44,593 nt of DNA from Pyrinomonadaceae bacterium. GTDB taxonomy: Bacteria; Acidobacteriota; Blastocatellia; Pyrinomonadales; Pyrinomonadaceae. The notes beneath the pieces are model-generated. The model saw only the letters and a program-made list of their open reading frames with translations. It was not told where the DNA came from and searched no databases. This document shows, one piece after another, positions 9,001-16,285 of the stretch (positions within the stretch are counted from its first letter, which is position 1; every line of letters starts with the position of its first letter). The position numbers were made by a program, and so were the translations under genes. The stretch spans positions 1 to 44,593 of the forward strand of contig JACVRN010000032.1 in NCBI GenBank assembly GCA_014534425.1, read 5' to 3'.

Positions 9001-9789
9001 GGTAAGCGAAAGTGTCGTGCCCTGAAAATCCGAGACTTGAAGCTTGCCCGTGCGCGCTCGCTTCACCTTATCGTCGTAGGCTTCTAGGAACTCGGAAAAG
9101 CTCATGGAGTTTGCGCGCTTGATGTTCGGGACAAGAAGGGTTCGCGTGCCGTCCTTCTTCTCAAGGTCAATGGCTATCCCTAAGTTCACTTCGGGGCGAC
9201 GAACGCGGGCAGGCGTGCCGTCTACGATTTCAAAGCCGTCGTTAAGCTGCGGGAAATCTTCGAGCGCACGCACCAAGGCCCAGGCTATGAGATGAGTGTA
9301 AGAGGCTTTGCCGCGACCCGTCTCGGCGAGGTGCTTGTTGATGATGCGCCTGTTTTCATCAAGCACCTTGACGGGCACGCGCCTCTGCGAAGTCGCGGTC
9401 GGGACTGTGAGGCTCGTCTCCATGTTCTCGACTATCTTGAGCGCGCCGCCGCGAATCGGCAGGACTTCCGAGCCTTCCTGCAAAGCGGCTGGCTGCGCTG
9501 TCGGAGCCGCCTGCGTTGCGGGCGCTGTCTGCTGCACGGGTGCCGCCGTAGAAGCGCTGCTCTGTGCAACAGGCGCGGAGGATGAAACGCTCACTTCTTG
9601 CGCGCCGCCTGCTTGAGAAGCGCCGTTTGCGCCGTCGCCTAACAACTCCGAAAAGTACGTGCGCCATGCTTCGTCAACCAACTCAGGGTTGCTGCGAAAG
9701 CGGCTCAGCAAGCCTTCAACGTATTCGGCGTTGGCTCCGAAATTTTCAGCTATGATCTCCGATAAATTGATGCTTTGACGTTCGCTCAC
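6013..9789 (-). CDS. kgd: Multifunctional 2-oxoglutarate decarboxylase/dehydrogenase (fused E2-like and E1 domains)
   Basis: The 1258-residue protein has the layout of actinobacterial Kgd/OdhA. An E1o N-terminal helix (SEIIAENFGANAEYVEGLLSRF region) leads to an Ala/Gln/Pro-rich linker (about 55-105). An E2 acyltransferase-type catalytic domain (about 115-350) holds the DHRIIQG motif with the active His near 320. Then comes the thiamin-diphosphate E1 part: GMAHRGRLNVLVN near 554, GDAAFAGQG near 659 and NNQIGFTT near 695. No lipoyl domain is visible, so a separate lipoylated E2 is needed for full dehydrogenase activity. The reaction is 2-oxoglutarate decarboxylation in the TCA cycle, giving succinic semialdehyde or, with partners, succinyl-CoA. 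Start is GTG at 9789 with GAGG upstream. It is divergent from the hydrolase gene across 192 bases. Confidence 0.93.
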   Translation of the reverse strand: MSERQSINLSEIIAENFGANAEYVEGLLSRFRSNPELVDEAWRTYFSELLGDGANGASQAGGAQEVSVSSSAPVAQSSASTAAPVQQTAPATQAAPTAQPAALQEGSEVLPIRGGALKIVENMETSLTVPTATSQRRVPVKVLDENRRIINKHLAETGRGKASYTHLIAWALVRALEDFPQLNDGFEIVDGTPARVRRPEVNLGIAIDLEKKDGTRTLLVPNIKRANSMSFSEFLEAYDDKVKRARTGKLQVSDFQGTTLSLTNPGTIGTVASTPRLMAGQSLIIATGAIEYPAEYQAMSSEALSRLGIGKAVNISSTYDHRIIQGAESGAFLARVHELITGKDRFYDDIFADLGIAIPPLRWAVDRNPALLGGDYAREQTVKQARVLELINAYRVRGHLIADIDPLHAMPLHYHPELDLETYGLTIWDLDREFIAGGLGGHESTTLREILEILQRAYCGKVGTEYRHIQSKEEKTWIRDEIRKQFVYPEPLSPEIKKQLLWKLICAEQLERFLHTKYLGQKRFSIEGMETIIPLLDQLIEAAAEHGVEDITMGMAHRGRLNVLVNVIDEQIMERILASFEGSIHPNFPADEGDVKYHQGAKGERTTANGKRVRLTLSPNPSHLEFVDPVVEGMVRARQDAEDAEREVVIDRYLPVLLHGDAAFAGQGIVMETLNLAGLHGYRTGGTIHIIINNQIGFTTSPEKGRSTIYSTDVARMTQLPIFHINGDDPEAAFRSLQIALNYRQEFNKDVVLDVVGFRRLGHNEGDEPSYTQPLMYARVKAHPGVRELYARKLVREGVVDEATVKSWIEERVRRFEETLSRAKEAVASRPEMKELPAPKQEEDGSDVLETGVERETIRAVAQKISVVPEGFNINPKMVGQLARRAKMGDGEAPADWAFAEAIAFGSLVLEGTRVRLSGQDSGRGTFSQRHAVMYDTQTGKAWTPLAELRSESNPKAEFDVYDSSLSEQGVLGFEYGYSVEASDALVMWEAQFGDFANGAQVIIDQYIAASEDKWSQKSRLTLLLPHGYEGQGPEHSSARLERYLQLCAENDLQVCYPTTPAQYFHLLRRQVRQEMRRPLIIMTPKSLLRLPAATSAIEEMTSGGFLPVIDDAEITDRNAVERIVLCSGKLYYDLNLGRKKAEDRRVAIIRLEQFYPFPERRLREIFASFPNAKQLVWAQEEPKNMGGWTFVEPRLMSILSACERPYFVGRSASASPATGSYTIHELEQRRIVEQALIEDMPAISKASTAEKAGKISS

Positions 9790-9981
9790 TTGTCACCTCT
9801 GGCTCTACGGGCGGCAGGAGAAGAGCGACCGGCCCCTTCGCGCGCAGAGCTTAAATTCTTCTCTAATCTGGAAACTAATAGACTACCATCTTCAGCTTTT
9901 TATTGCATCTTGCGTCACTCTGGCTGTAGGCTAAGATTTTACAATAAGACTCGCCCGCGCCACAGCTTTAAGGAGGATTCA

Positions 9982-10878
9982 GTGTTGATACGCAGGCTCC
10001 TATTTACATCGCTCGTGTTTGCGCTTGCGTCTCTCTTATCAAGCGGCGCGGCGGCTAAAGAAGCGGCTAAAGAGTCAGCCGTTTCGGGTTTGGCCGACGT
10101 GAACGGGACGCGCCTCTTTTACGAAATGGCGGGGCGCGGGCGCACGGTTGTTCTGATACACGGCGGCCTTGTGGACAGCCGACTGTGGGACGACCAGTTC
10201 AGGGAGTTCGCAAAGCATTACAGGGTGATACGCTACGACCTGCGCGGCTTCGGGCGCTCTGGCTATCCGGCCTCGGCCTTCTCGCACGTAGAAGACCTCT
10301 ACGCTCTCTTGAAATTTTTGAAGGTCGAGCGCTGCTCGCTTGTCGGACTCTCTTTGGGCAGCATGATTGCGGCGGACTTCACGCTTGAGCATCCAGAGAT
10401 GGTAGAGCGGCTGGTGCTCACGGCTCCGGGCCTGCGAGGCTCGACCGCGCCCAGGAACGAGAGGGCGCGTGCGGTCTATAAGCTGGCCGAGACACAAGGA
10501 AGGGACAAGGCCATAGACGCCTGGATGGAGAACGATTTCTTTGCCACAGGCAAGAGCAATAATCCTGCTTACGAAGAGCGCATGCGCGCCATGCTCAGGG
10601 ACAATTACAAGACTTGGGGGCCTACGCCGACGCAGCTTGTCTGGAACTGGCCGAAGTGGCAGACGACCGAAAGGCTAGAGGAGATAAAAGCGCCGACCCT
10701 CATCATCGCCGGAGACAAGGACGCGCCGAGCATCATGGTCAACGTACAGATATACGAATCAAAGATTCCCGGCGCGAGAAAGATTATCATCACGAACGTC
10801 AGCCACCATCTGGTGATGGAGAAGCCAGCAGAATATAATCGGCTTGTACTGGATTTTCTCAAGCGGGCGAGTCGTTAA
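9982..10878 (+). CDS. Exported alpha/beta-fold hydrolase
   Basis: The 298-residue product begins with a Sec-type signal (RRLLFTSLVFALASLLSSGAAA) and continues into a complete alpha/beta hydrolase domain. VVLIHGG supplies the oxyanion region and GLSLGS the nucleophile elbow. GDKDAPS holds the acid, and the histidines in NVSHHLVMEKP complete the triad. The GTG at 9982 is chosen because AGGAGG lies five bases upstream and the signal peptide begins there; the longer frame starts inside the promoter region. The lid and cap do not reveal the substrate; esterase, lactonase or C-C hydrolase are all possible. In the divergent spacer, TTGCGT and TAAGAT 16 bases apart (9910-9937) are a weak promoter candidate. 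Confidence 0.88.
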   Translation: MLIRRLLFTSLVFALASLLSSGAAAKEAAKESAVSGLADVNGTRLFYEMAGRGRTVVLIHGGLVDSRLWDDQFREFAKHYRVIRYDLRGFGRSGYPASAFSHVEDLYALLKFLKVERCSLVGLSLGSMIAADFTLEHPEMVERLVLTAPGLRGSTAPRNERARAVYKLAETQGRDKAIDAWMENDFFATGKSNNPAYEERMRAMLRDNYKTWGPTPTQLVWNWPKWQTTERLEEIKAPTLIIAGDKDAPSIMVNVQIYESKIPGARKIIITNVSHHLVMEKPAEYNRLVLDFLKRASR

Positions 10879-10930
10879 GCGCTCCTCAAAATTTCTGTGG
10901 CTTCTTACCTGAAGCATTGTAAATGACTCG

Positions 10931-12259
10931 ATGACAAATATATTTTCAGCCATTTCGGGCCAATTCAGCAAATCGCTCATACTGGGAACTTTCTTGCCCG
11001 TGACGGTCTTCGTCATTCTCGCCTGGCTTTTCGTCATCCCTTTGTTTCCTTCCGAATTAACACAGCCCAAGCTCCTTGAGACTTTTGATAATCAGTTGAG
11101 GGCATTAATTACGCTGCTGTTTATCACGATTCTCCTGTCCGGCCTTTTATATAATCTCAATATCCCCATCATAAGTTTTTATGAAGGCTATCCGTGGGAG
11201 CATCTCTGGATAGGCGAAAAACGCAAAAACCGATTCAAGCGGCGCTTTAGAATTATTCAGTCGCAATGGAAGGGACTGGCCCGCTTGAAATATGAGCGGG
11301 GAGAATTATTTAAGCAACAGGGTGTGGCTGCGGACGAAGTTCTTCTTAATCAGATAGAGGACAGAATAAGCATCGTCGGCAGAGAATTAGCGACCGAATT
11401 TCCGGGTGAAGAGCGGCTGGTCTTGCCGACGCGGCTCGGCAACGTCATACGCAGCTTCGAGTATTATCCAGACCATCAATATGGGATGGAAGCCGTCACG
11501 CTCTGGCCGCGCTTGGCGGCCAAGATAGATAAAGAGTACGCCGCAGCTATAGATGAAGCCAAGACTTCTTTCGATTTCATGCTTAACAGTTCGCTGCTCA
11601 GTTCCATGCTTACCTTCGCGCTGTTGATTACAGGATTGCTCTCCCTGTCGCCTTTCGTTTCGTGGCGGGCTACGATTTACTGGGTGGTCGAACTGGTCGT
11701 CTTCGGTTTGCTGGCCTATCTTTTCTATTTTATATCAATCGGGCGGGCGCGCGCATGGGGTAATACTATAAGAAGCGCTTTTGATTTGTATCGCTGGGAT
11801 TTGCTTAAGCAACTGGGCTACAAGTACTCCGCCATGGCGCGCGAAGAGGAGAGAGCGCTTTGGAGAAACATCTCCGGCCAGATAATTTTCGGTGATACTT
11901 ATCTTATAGCGCCTTTCGATTATTACAGGCCCGACACCTTCGCCCGTGTCGAGCCTGACAATGTCACCGTTGAGGTAGGGCGAGGCGTCTATCATTCCGG
12001 CAAAGACGACCAGATTACCGTCGTCATACGTGTTAAAAATAATAGCCGCTACGCTGCCGAAAGCATAGAAGTGATAGACACCTTGCCGACGGGCTATCAT
12101 TACAGGTGGAATTCGCACTCACTGCACAACCCGTCCGACCCGGCGCACGCCGTAGAGACCAAAGGCTCGAATCCTTTCCGTTTTATGGTGGGGAGCCTCG
12201 CGCCGAATGCAGAACTGGTTCTTAGATACCGCGCCGTCGTCCTCAAAAAGGAGGCGTAA
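10931..12259 (+). CDS. Membrane protein of unknown function with C-terminal DUF11-like domain
   Basis: The 442-residue protein has two hydrophobic segments near the N-terminus (about 17-40 and 60-80). A long charged cytoplasmic region (about 85-215) with two helical stretches follows. A second membrane pair lies at about 225-275. The C-terminal soluble domain (about 330-442) shows VTVEVGRGVYHSGKDDQITVVIRVKN and later VIDTLPTGYHYR. That resembles the DUF11 conserved-repeat beta-sandwich found in surface proteins. The start ATG at 10931 has no obvious Shine-Dalgarno sequence and overlaps the stop of a three-codon ORF (ATG ACT CGA TGA). Base composition looks more AT-rich than flanking genes. 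It may form a module with the next two genes. No function is recognised. Confidence 0.7.
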   Translation: MTNIFSAISGQFSKSLILGTFLPVTVFVILAWLFVIPLFPSELTQPKLLETFDNQLRALITLLFITILLSGLLYNLNIPIISFYEGYPWEHLWIGEKRKNRFKRRFRIIQSQWKGLARLKYERGELFKQQGVAADEVLLNQIEDRISIVGRELATEFPGEERLVLPTRLGNVIRSFEYYPDHQYGMEAVTLWPRLAAKIDKEYAAAIDEAKTSFDFMLNSSLLSSMLTFALLITGLLSLSPFVSWRATIYWVVELVVFGLLAYLFYFISIGRARAWGNTIRSAFDLYRWDLLKQLGYKYSAMAREEERALWRNISGQIIFGDTYLIAPFDYYRPDTFARVEPDNVTVEVGRGVYHSGKDDQITVVIRVKNNSRYAAESIEVIDTLPTGYHYRWNSHSLHNPSDPAHAVETKGSNPFRFMVGSLAPNAELVLRYRAVVLKKEA

Positions 12260-12281
12260 ACGTCCACGCAACGGATTACGC

Positions 12282-12310
12282 TTATCATTTTCTTTAACAG
12301 CAGGTAGAAT
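12282..12310 (+). promoter_or_regulatory. Candidate sigma-70 promoter for the small protein gene
   Basis: TTATCA and TAGAAT are separated by 17 bases in the spacer after the 10931-12259 gene, giving a predicted transcript start near 12317 and a leader of about 95 bases. Five of six -10 bases and four of six -35 bases match consensus. Confidence 0.45.
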
Positions 12311-12412
12311 GCCGTGTAAACTTTGATAGCTCTAACAATCGGCAGAACCGTTGGCGGACACCCTGCACTCATTACCCGTCCCGCCCTCATAAGGCGCGAA
12401 AGGAGAATCAAG

Positions 12413-12637
12413 ATGAGCAGCTTTGACGAGATAGAGCGTCCCAGCGAGCCAGTCAACATAAGAGACATAAATGTACCGACTGACATCAAGCGACCCGGCG
12501 TCATCATACCGGATAAAGACATCTGGATTATTCCAGACAAGCGTGACAAAGTAGAGCTTGACTTGCCTGGCGGCGGGACACAGAACGTCCCGTCCCGCCC
12601 TCCCAGCCAGGTGCCTCCCGGCGGCGATGACGAGTAA
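12413..12637 (+). CDS. Small acidic/proline-rich protein of unknown function
   Basis: A 74-residue product, MSSFDEIERP onward, with a central IRDINVPTDIKRPGVIIPDKDIWIIPDK stretch and a Gly/Pro-rich tail ending in GGDDE. No signal peptide, membrane segment or known motif is seen. The ATG at 12413 has AGGAGA six bases upstream; the frame extends to 12323 but that part lacks a ribosome site. It lies between two membrane-protein genes of the same strand and may be their partner. The strong ribosome site and codon pattern support it as a real gene. Confidence 0.6.
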   Translation: MSSFDEIERPSEPVNIRDINVPTDIKRPGVIIPDKDIWIIPDKRDKVELDLPGGGTQNVPSRPPSQVPPGGDDE

Positions 12638-12735
12638 TCGCGCGTAGACTTTCCGGGTCTCTGCTTCGGTGAAGCCGCATGACGCGGCACGCTTTCAGTC
12701 TGCCTTGCACGCCTGCGGTGTGACGATATGAGTCT

Positions 12736-13554
12736 ATGGCACGCTCGAATGTCAAAATAGAAAAGATTGACCCGAATGTAGCGAATGAACTGACCCAGAA
12801 GGCCAGGACGACCGACGATTTATGGAATCTGATTGGCCCGAAGTTTTTGCCTGGAGTCAGAGATATTATTAAGGGAACGAATCTCGCTGAAGCCGATATC
12901 GTCAACGTGCTGGCAGAAGGGATTCGCAAACCGACCCCTAAGTCCGACACTCTCTCACATCGCCTGCGGTTTAATTGGAGACAGCACTGGATTGAATATT
13001 GCACGCTGGCGCTAATGATAATCGGCTTGCTGCTCCTGGTAGGAAACGCCATTCGCCCGCGCAATTATCTTTCGGTAAAAACCGAACTGCCTGCGTTCCA
13101 CATTATTACGGACACAGACGTAGAGTTGCAGAGAGGATGGGTCAAGCCGTATTCATTCTCTTCTAAAGAAGAAGCCAGTGGCCGTTATCTATTGCAACCG
13201 GCAGAGGCCGGTACAATCCTTCTCCCGGGCCAGATGAGCGCCGCCCCTCTCTCGCAGGCGGAGCAGCAGGAGCTTTCACAGCGCAAGGCTTTTACAGTAA
13301 CCGTCAAGTCAAGCAACTTGAGCCTGACGCTCACAGCGCCCACTCGCGCCCGCGTGCTCTTTGTTCCACGCAACAGCGATGCGAGCAAAGCTTCTTCAAT
13401 GAGCGCCAGCGCGATAGACGAGGCCATGATATTGTCCATCAATCGTCAGGCTGACTTCTCTACGGTCGTGATTGCCGTCAAGGACTGGGAGATGGAGAAA
13501 GTCTCTTCTTTACTGGGCGCGTCCGATGTATTTATATTAAAGGCTCTGACGTAG
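12736..13554 (+). CDS. SAF/CpaB-like domain membrane protein of unknown function
   Basis: This 272-residue protein has a cytoplasmic N-terminal helical region (1-95), one transmembrane helix (about 97-118, YCTLALMIIGLLLLVGNAI) and an extracytoplasmic part. The first outer domain (about 122-178) follows the SAF pattern: LPAFHIITDTDVEL, then GRYLLQPAEAGTILLPGQM. This is the fold of CpaB, FlgA and antifreeze-like domains. The remainder (190-272) is beta-rich, like the second domain of CpaB/RcpC pilus proteins. No other Flp-pilus genes are present, so pilus assembly is not supported. The Shine-Dalgarno sequence is weak. Codon and base composition match the 10931-12259 gene, which suggests a common origin of the three-gene group. 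Confidence 0.7.
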   Translation: MARSNVKIEKIDPNVANELTQKARTTDDLWNLIGPKFLPGVRDIIKGTNLAEADIVNVLAEGIRKPTPKSDTLSHRLRFNWRQHWIEYCTLALMIIGLLLLVGNAIRPRNYLSVKTELPAFHIITDTDVELQRGWVKPYSFSSKEEASGRYLLQPAEAGTILLPGQMSAAPLSQAEQQELSQRKAFTVTVKSSNLSLTLTAPTRARVLFVPRNSDASKASSMSASAIDEAMILSINRQADFSTVVIAVKDWEMEKVSSLLGASDVFILKALT

Positions 13555-13601
13555 AGACCGGATGTTTGCTTCGCACGTCGCAGGACGAGTGAAACAATCA
13601 A

Positions 13602-13985
13602 ATGAGCAGAAGGGATAAGATGGTATCAAAAAAGGGGTCAAGCTCTTCTACTAGAACCTCAAGACGCAGATTCACGAAAGCTGTGGCGACAACGATAGTC
13701 GCCGCGCCGCTCGCTTCAGGGCTTGCGAAAGCGCAGAAGGTCACGGAGACGAAAGAGACGCCCGCGCCGCCCAACCCGCAACCGGCAGCGCAGGCGCAGA
13801 AGCCTTCGCCCCTGGCCGAAGCCTACGCAGAGGTCGCACGCGCACGCTTCGGCGACCGGCTCACGCCCGAACAATTCGAGCAGGTCAAAAAAGATTTGGA
13901 AGCCAACCTTCAGGCCGCCGAACGCCTGAGCGCCGTCAAGCTCAGGAACGAAGACGAGCCGGACTTCGTCTTCAGCACAGACTAA
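13602..13985 (+). CDS. Small Tat-signal protein preceding an amidase
   Basis: The 127-residue product carries a twin-arginine motif (SRRRFTKAV near residues 20-28). A hydrophobic stretch ends in AKA, so export in folded form is likely. After a Pro/Gln-rich linker the C-terminal 60 residues form a predicted helical domain (LAEAYAEVARARFGDRLTPEQFEQVKKDLEANLQAAERL). No catalytic residues are evident. It ends 63 bases before the amidase gene with locus B between them. Such small Tat proteins can be accessory subunits of periplasmic enzymes, but the amidase itself has no visible signal, so the link is only positional. An in-frame ATG at residue 7 is an alternative start. Confidence 0.65.
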   Translation: MSRRDKMVSKKGSSSSTRTSRRRFTKAVATTIVAAPLASGLAKAQKVTETKETPAPPNPQPAAQAQKPSPLAEAYAEVARARFGDRLTPEQFEQVKKDLEANLQAAERLSAVKLRNEDEPDFVFSTD

Positions 13986-13990
13986 CGAGA

Positions 13991-14041
13991 ATTGATTCAT
14001 CGGTTCATTTATTCAATGAACCGATGAACAAATGAATCAAT
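13991..14041. repeat. Octamer-unit inverted repeat (locus B)
   Basis: Three octamers on the left (TTGATTCA, TCGGTTCA, TTTATTCA) and three reverse-complement octamers on the right (TGAACCGA, TGAACAAA, TGAATCAA) form a hairpin that is not a simple perfect palindrome. Same unit family as locus A. It ends seven bases before the amidase ATG, which has no Shine-Dalgarno sequence. Confidence 0.9.
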
Positions 14042-14048
14042 CCCTTTT

Positions 14049-15458
14049 ATGCTCTCTGAAGACATTCTCTATTCTTCCATCACGGAGTTGGGCGCGGGGC
14101 TTCGCGCGAAGCGCATCTCGCCGGTCGAGTTGACGCAGAGTTACCTAGACCGGCTGGAGAAGTTCGGCCCTCGCTTGGGCGCGGTGGCCGAGGTGATGCG
14201 CGATTCTGCCTTGAAGGAGGCGCGGCGCGCGGAATCTGAGATTATGCGCGGGCGTTATCGCGGCCCGCTTCATGGCATCCCTTACGGTGTCAAAGACCTG
14301 CTCGCCACGCGCAACGCCAAGACCACCTGGGGCGCTGAGCCTTATCGCAAACAGCAGTTCGATACGGACGCGACGGTCGTTCGCAGGCTTAATGAAGCGG
14401 GCGCGATTCTGATAGCCAAGCTGGCGATGATAGAGCTTGCGGGCGGCATGGGTTATAACCAGGCGGACGCGTGTTGGACAGGCCCTTGCCGCGCGCCTTG
14501 GAATACGGATTACTGGAGCGGCGGCTCAAGCTCCGGCCCCGGCGCTGCGACCGCAGCCGCGCTTGTAGCTTTCAGCATAGGCTCTGAAACTTCAGGCTCT
14601 ATCATCACGCCCTCGGCCTTCTGCGGCGTCACGGGTCTGAGGCCGACCTACGGCGCTGTCTCTCGCCACGGCGCAATGGCGCTGTGCTGGACGCTGGATA
14701 AGCTAGGCCCCATGTGCCGCTCCGCGCGCGACTGCGAGATAGTCTTAAAAGTCATAGCCGGGCGCGACCCACTGGACGCGTCTTCAAAGGAGAGCAGGTT
14801 CACGCCGCCGAGCGTGAGAGCGCGCTCTGACAGATCGCGTCTCCGAATCGCCGTCATGAAGGATTCGTACGAGAAGGCGCAACGCGAGGTGCGCGAGAAT
14901 TTCCTGCGCTCGCTCGACGCGCTGAAGAGATTCGCCACTGTAGAGATGGACGTGAAGCTGCCGGACTTTCCTTACGGCGCGGCGGTCGGGACGATTGTAG
15001 ACGCGGAGGGCGCAAGCGCCTTTCGTGATTTGATAGAGTCCGGACGCGTACAGGAATTAAGAGCGCCGAAGGATAGAGTCGGCGGCTATAGCGGGATGCT
15101 GGTCACGGCGGTCGATTATCTACACGCCATGCGCCTGCGCGCTCCCATGCGACGAGCATGGAAAGAAATGTTCTCGAAATACTCCATCCTCGTTGCGCCT
15201 TCTCGCGCCACGGTCTCTTATCCCGTGGACAAAACTTTCGAGCAGGCGTACCCGAACATCAACGCCTCTTCGCCCATAGCCGCCAGCAATCTCGTAGGCG
15301 TCCCAGGCATCTCCATCCCGAACGGCTTCGGCGAAAACAATCTCCCAACGGGCATCCAACTCGTAGGCCCCGCCTGGAGCGAACTACTCCTCACAGACAT
15401 CGCTGACAAATATCAACAATCAACCGACTGGCACAAGCGACGACCGACGATGAGATAA
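14049..15458 (+). CDS. Amidase signature family enzyme (GatA-like amidohydrolase)
   Basis: The 469-residue protein matches the amidase signature family in length and motifs. The catalytic Lys is in GIPYGVKDLL near residue 82. The Gly/Ser-rich segment SGGSSSGPGAATAAA gives the cis-Ser, and GSETSGSI gives the Ser nucleophile. The family hydrolyses amide bonds of varied small molecules. True GatA is normally found with gatB and gatC, which are absent here, so a stand-alone amidase is more likely. The ATG at 14049 sits just past hairpin locus B with no ribosome site. It is convergent with the next gene, with only 14 bases between stop codons. Confidence 0.9.
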   Translation: MLSEDILYSSITELGAGLRAKRISPVELTQSYLDRLEKFGPRLGAVAEVMRDSALKEARRAESEIMRGRYRGPLHGIPYGVKDLLATRNAKTTWGAEPYRKQQFDTDATVVRRLNEAGAILIAKLAMIELAGGMGYNQADACWTGPCRAPWNTDYWSGGSSSGPGAATAAALVAFSIGSETSGSIITPSAFCGVTGLRPTYGAVSRHGAMALCWTLDKLGPMCRSARDCEIVLKVIAGRDPLDASSKESRFTPPSVRARSDRSRLRIAVMKDSYEKAQREVRENFLRSLDALKRFATVEMDVKLPDFPYGAAVGTIVDAEGASAFRDLIESGRVQELRAPKDRVGGYSGMLVTAVDYLHAMRLRAPMRRAWKEMFSKYSILVAPSRATVSYPVDKTFEQAYPNINASSPIAASNLVGVPGISIPNGFGENNLPTGIQLVGPAWSELLLTDIADKYQQSTDWHKRRPTMR

Positions 15459-15472
15459 CGCTCCAGACTTTC

Positions 15473-16225
15473 TTACTGCTTTATCGCCGGGTCTGTGGTC
15501 TTGTCGTCCGACTTCTGGTTGCGTAGGGGGTTGGCGAGCGTCAGGGATAGTTCGACCGGGACGACTCGCTTGGCCCTGAAGATGAATTTTTTGTAGTGGC
15601 CGAAGACGTAGACGCGTCCCGTCACGGGCCATGTAGCCTGCGGGTTGCTCCAATCCGAGATAGCTCCGGCGATGGCGCGCGGACTGCTGATGAAAAGCCG
15701 CACGGGCTGCGGCAGAGAGACAGGCTCCTTGTTCGGCAACTCGAACGAGTGCATGTAGTCTTCTATGGTCACGGGCATGCCGTTGACCACCATGTCCTCG
15801 AAGGTCAGAAAGTCTACGCGCCCGCCCTGCTTGACGGCTGCGACGGTGACAGGGACTTCGAGCGTTATCCCTAGCGGCGTAGTCCTCACTATGCGCGGCT
15901 CTCCGAACTGTATGAGCGCATCCGAATCCGCGTCCGCCTCGTCACCATCTTTACTTGCGCCCGCGCTCTTACGAATCTTGACCTTGGCACGCGCCAGCTT
16001 ATAGCCGCGAATCTCTTTCGGATAAGCGCGCTCAGCCGGTGAAGGCGAAGAGGACGGGTAAGTCTTCGAAGTCATCCTGACCTTCGATTCACTCTGCGCG
16101 AAGGACTGCGTGATGAGCAGAAGCAGCGCGCACAGAACGGCAATGAAGCTCGCCGCCACGCTTCGCCTCACACTCCTGCCCGCAATCTTTTTCCCCGAAC
16201 GCCTCCCGTTATCTCTCATCCTCAA
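15473..16225 (-). CDS. Secreted protein of unknown function
   Basis: The 250-residue product has a basic N-terminus and a hydrophobic signal (about 21-43, SVAASFIAVLCALLLLITQSFAQ), with probable cleavage after SFA. The mature part has a KVKIRKSAG segment, an acidic linker (DGDEADADSD) and a beta-rich domain. No known motif is recognised. GAGGAG lies six bases before the TTG at 16225; an ATG at 16219 is the alternative. It follows cheA by about 60 bases on the same strand and could be the last gene of that transcript, but nothing in its sequence ties it to chemotaxis. Confidence 0.65.
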   Translation of the reverse strand: MRMRDNGRRSGKKIAGRSVRRSVAASFIAVLCALLLLITQSFAQSESKVRMTSKTYPSSSPSPAERAYPKEIRGYKLARAKVKIRKSAGASKDGDEADADSDALIQFGEPRIVRTTPLGITLEVPVTVAAVKQGGRVDFLTFEDMVVNGMPVTIEDYMHSFELPNKEPVSLPQPVRLFISSPRAIAGAISDWSNPQATWPVTGRVYVFGHYKKFIFRAKRVVPVELSLTLANPLRNQKSDDKTTDPAIKQ

Positions 16226-16285
16226 AAAACGCTCCTCGCTTCAATCTCACACCTTTGATGCGCCCCGACGCCCTTATCACTGCTT

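Noticed and set aside
12736..13554. CpaB of a Flp pilus
   Set aside because: Only the SAF-type outer domain is similar; no cpaA, cpaC, cpaF or tad genes are present.
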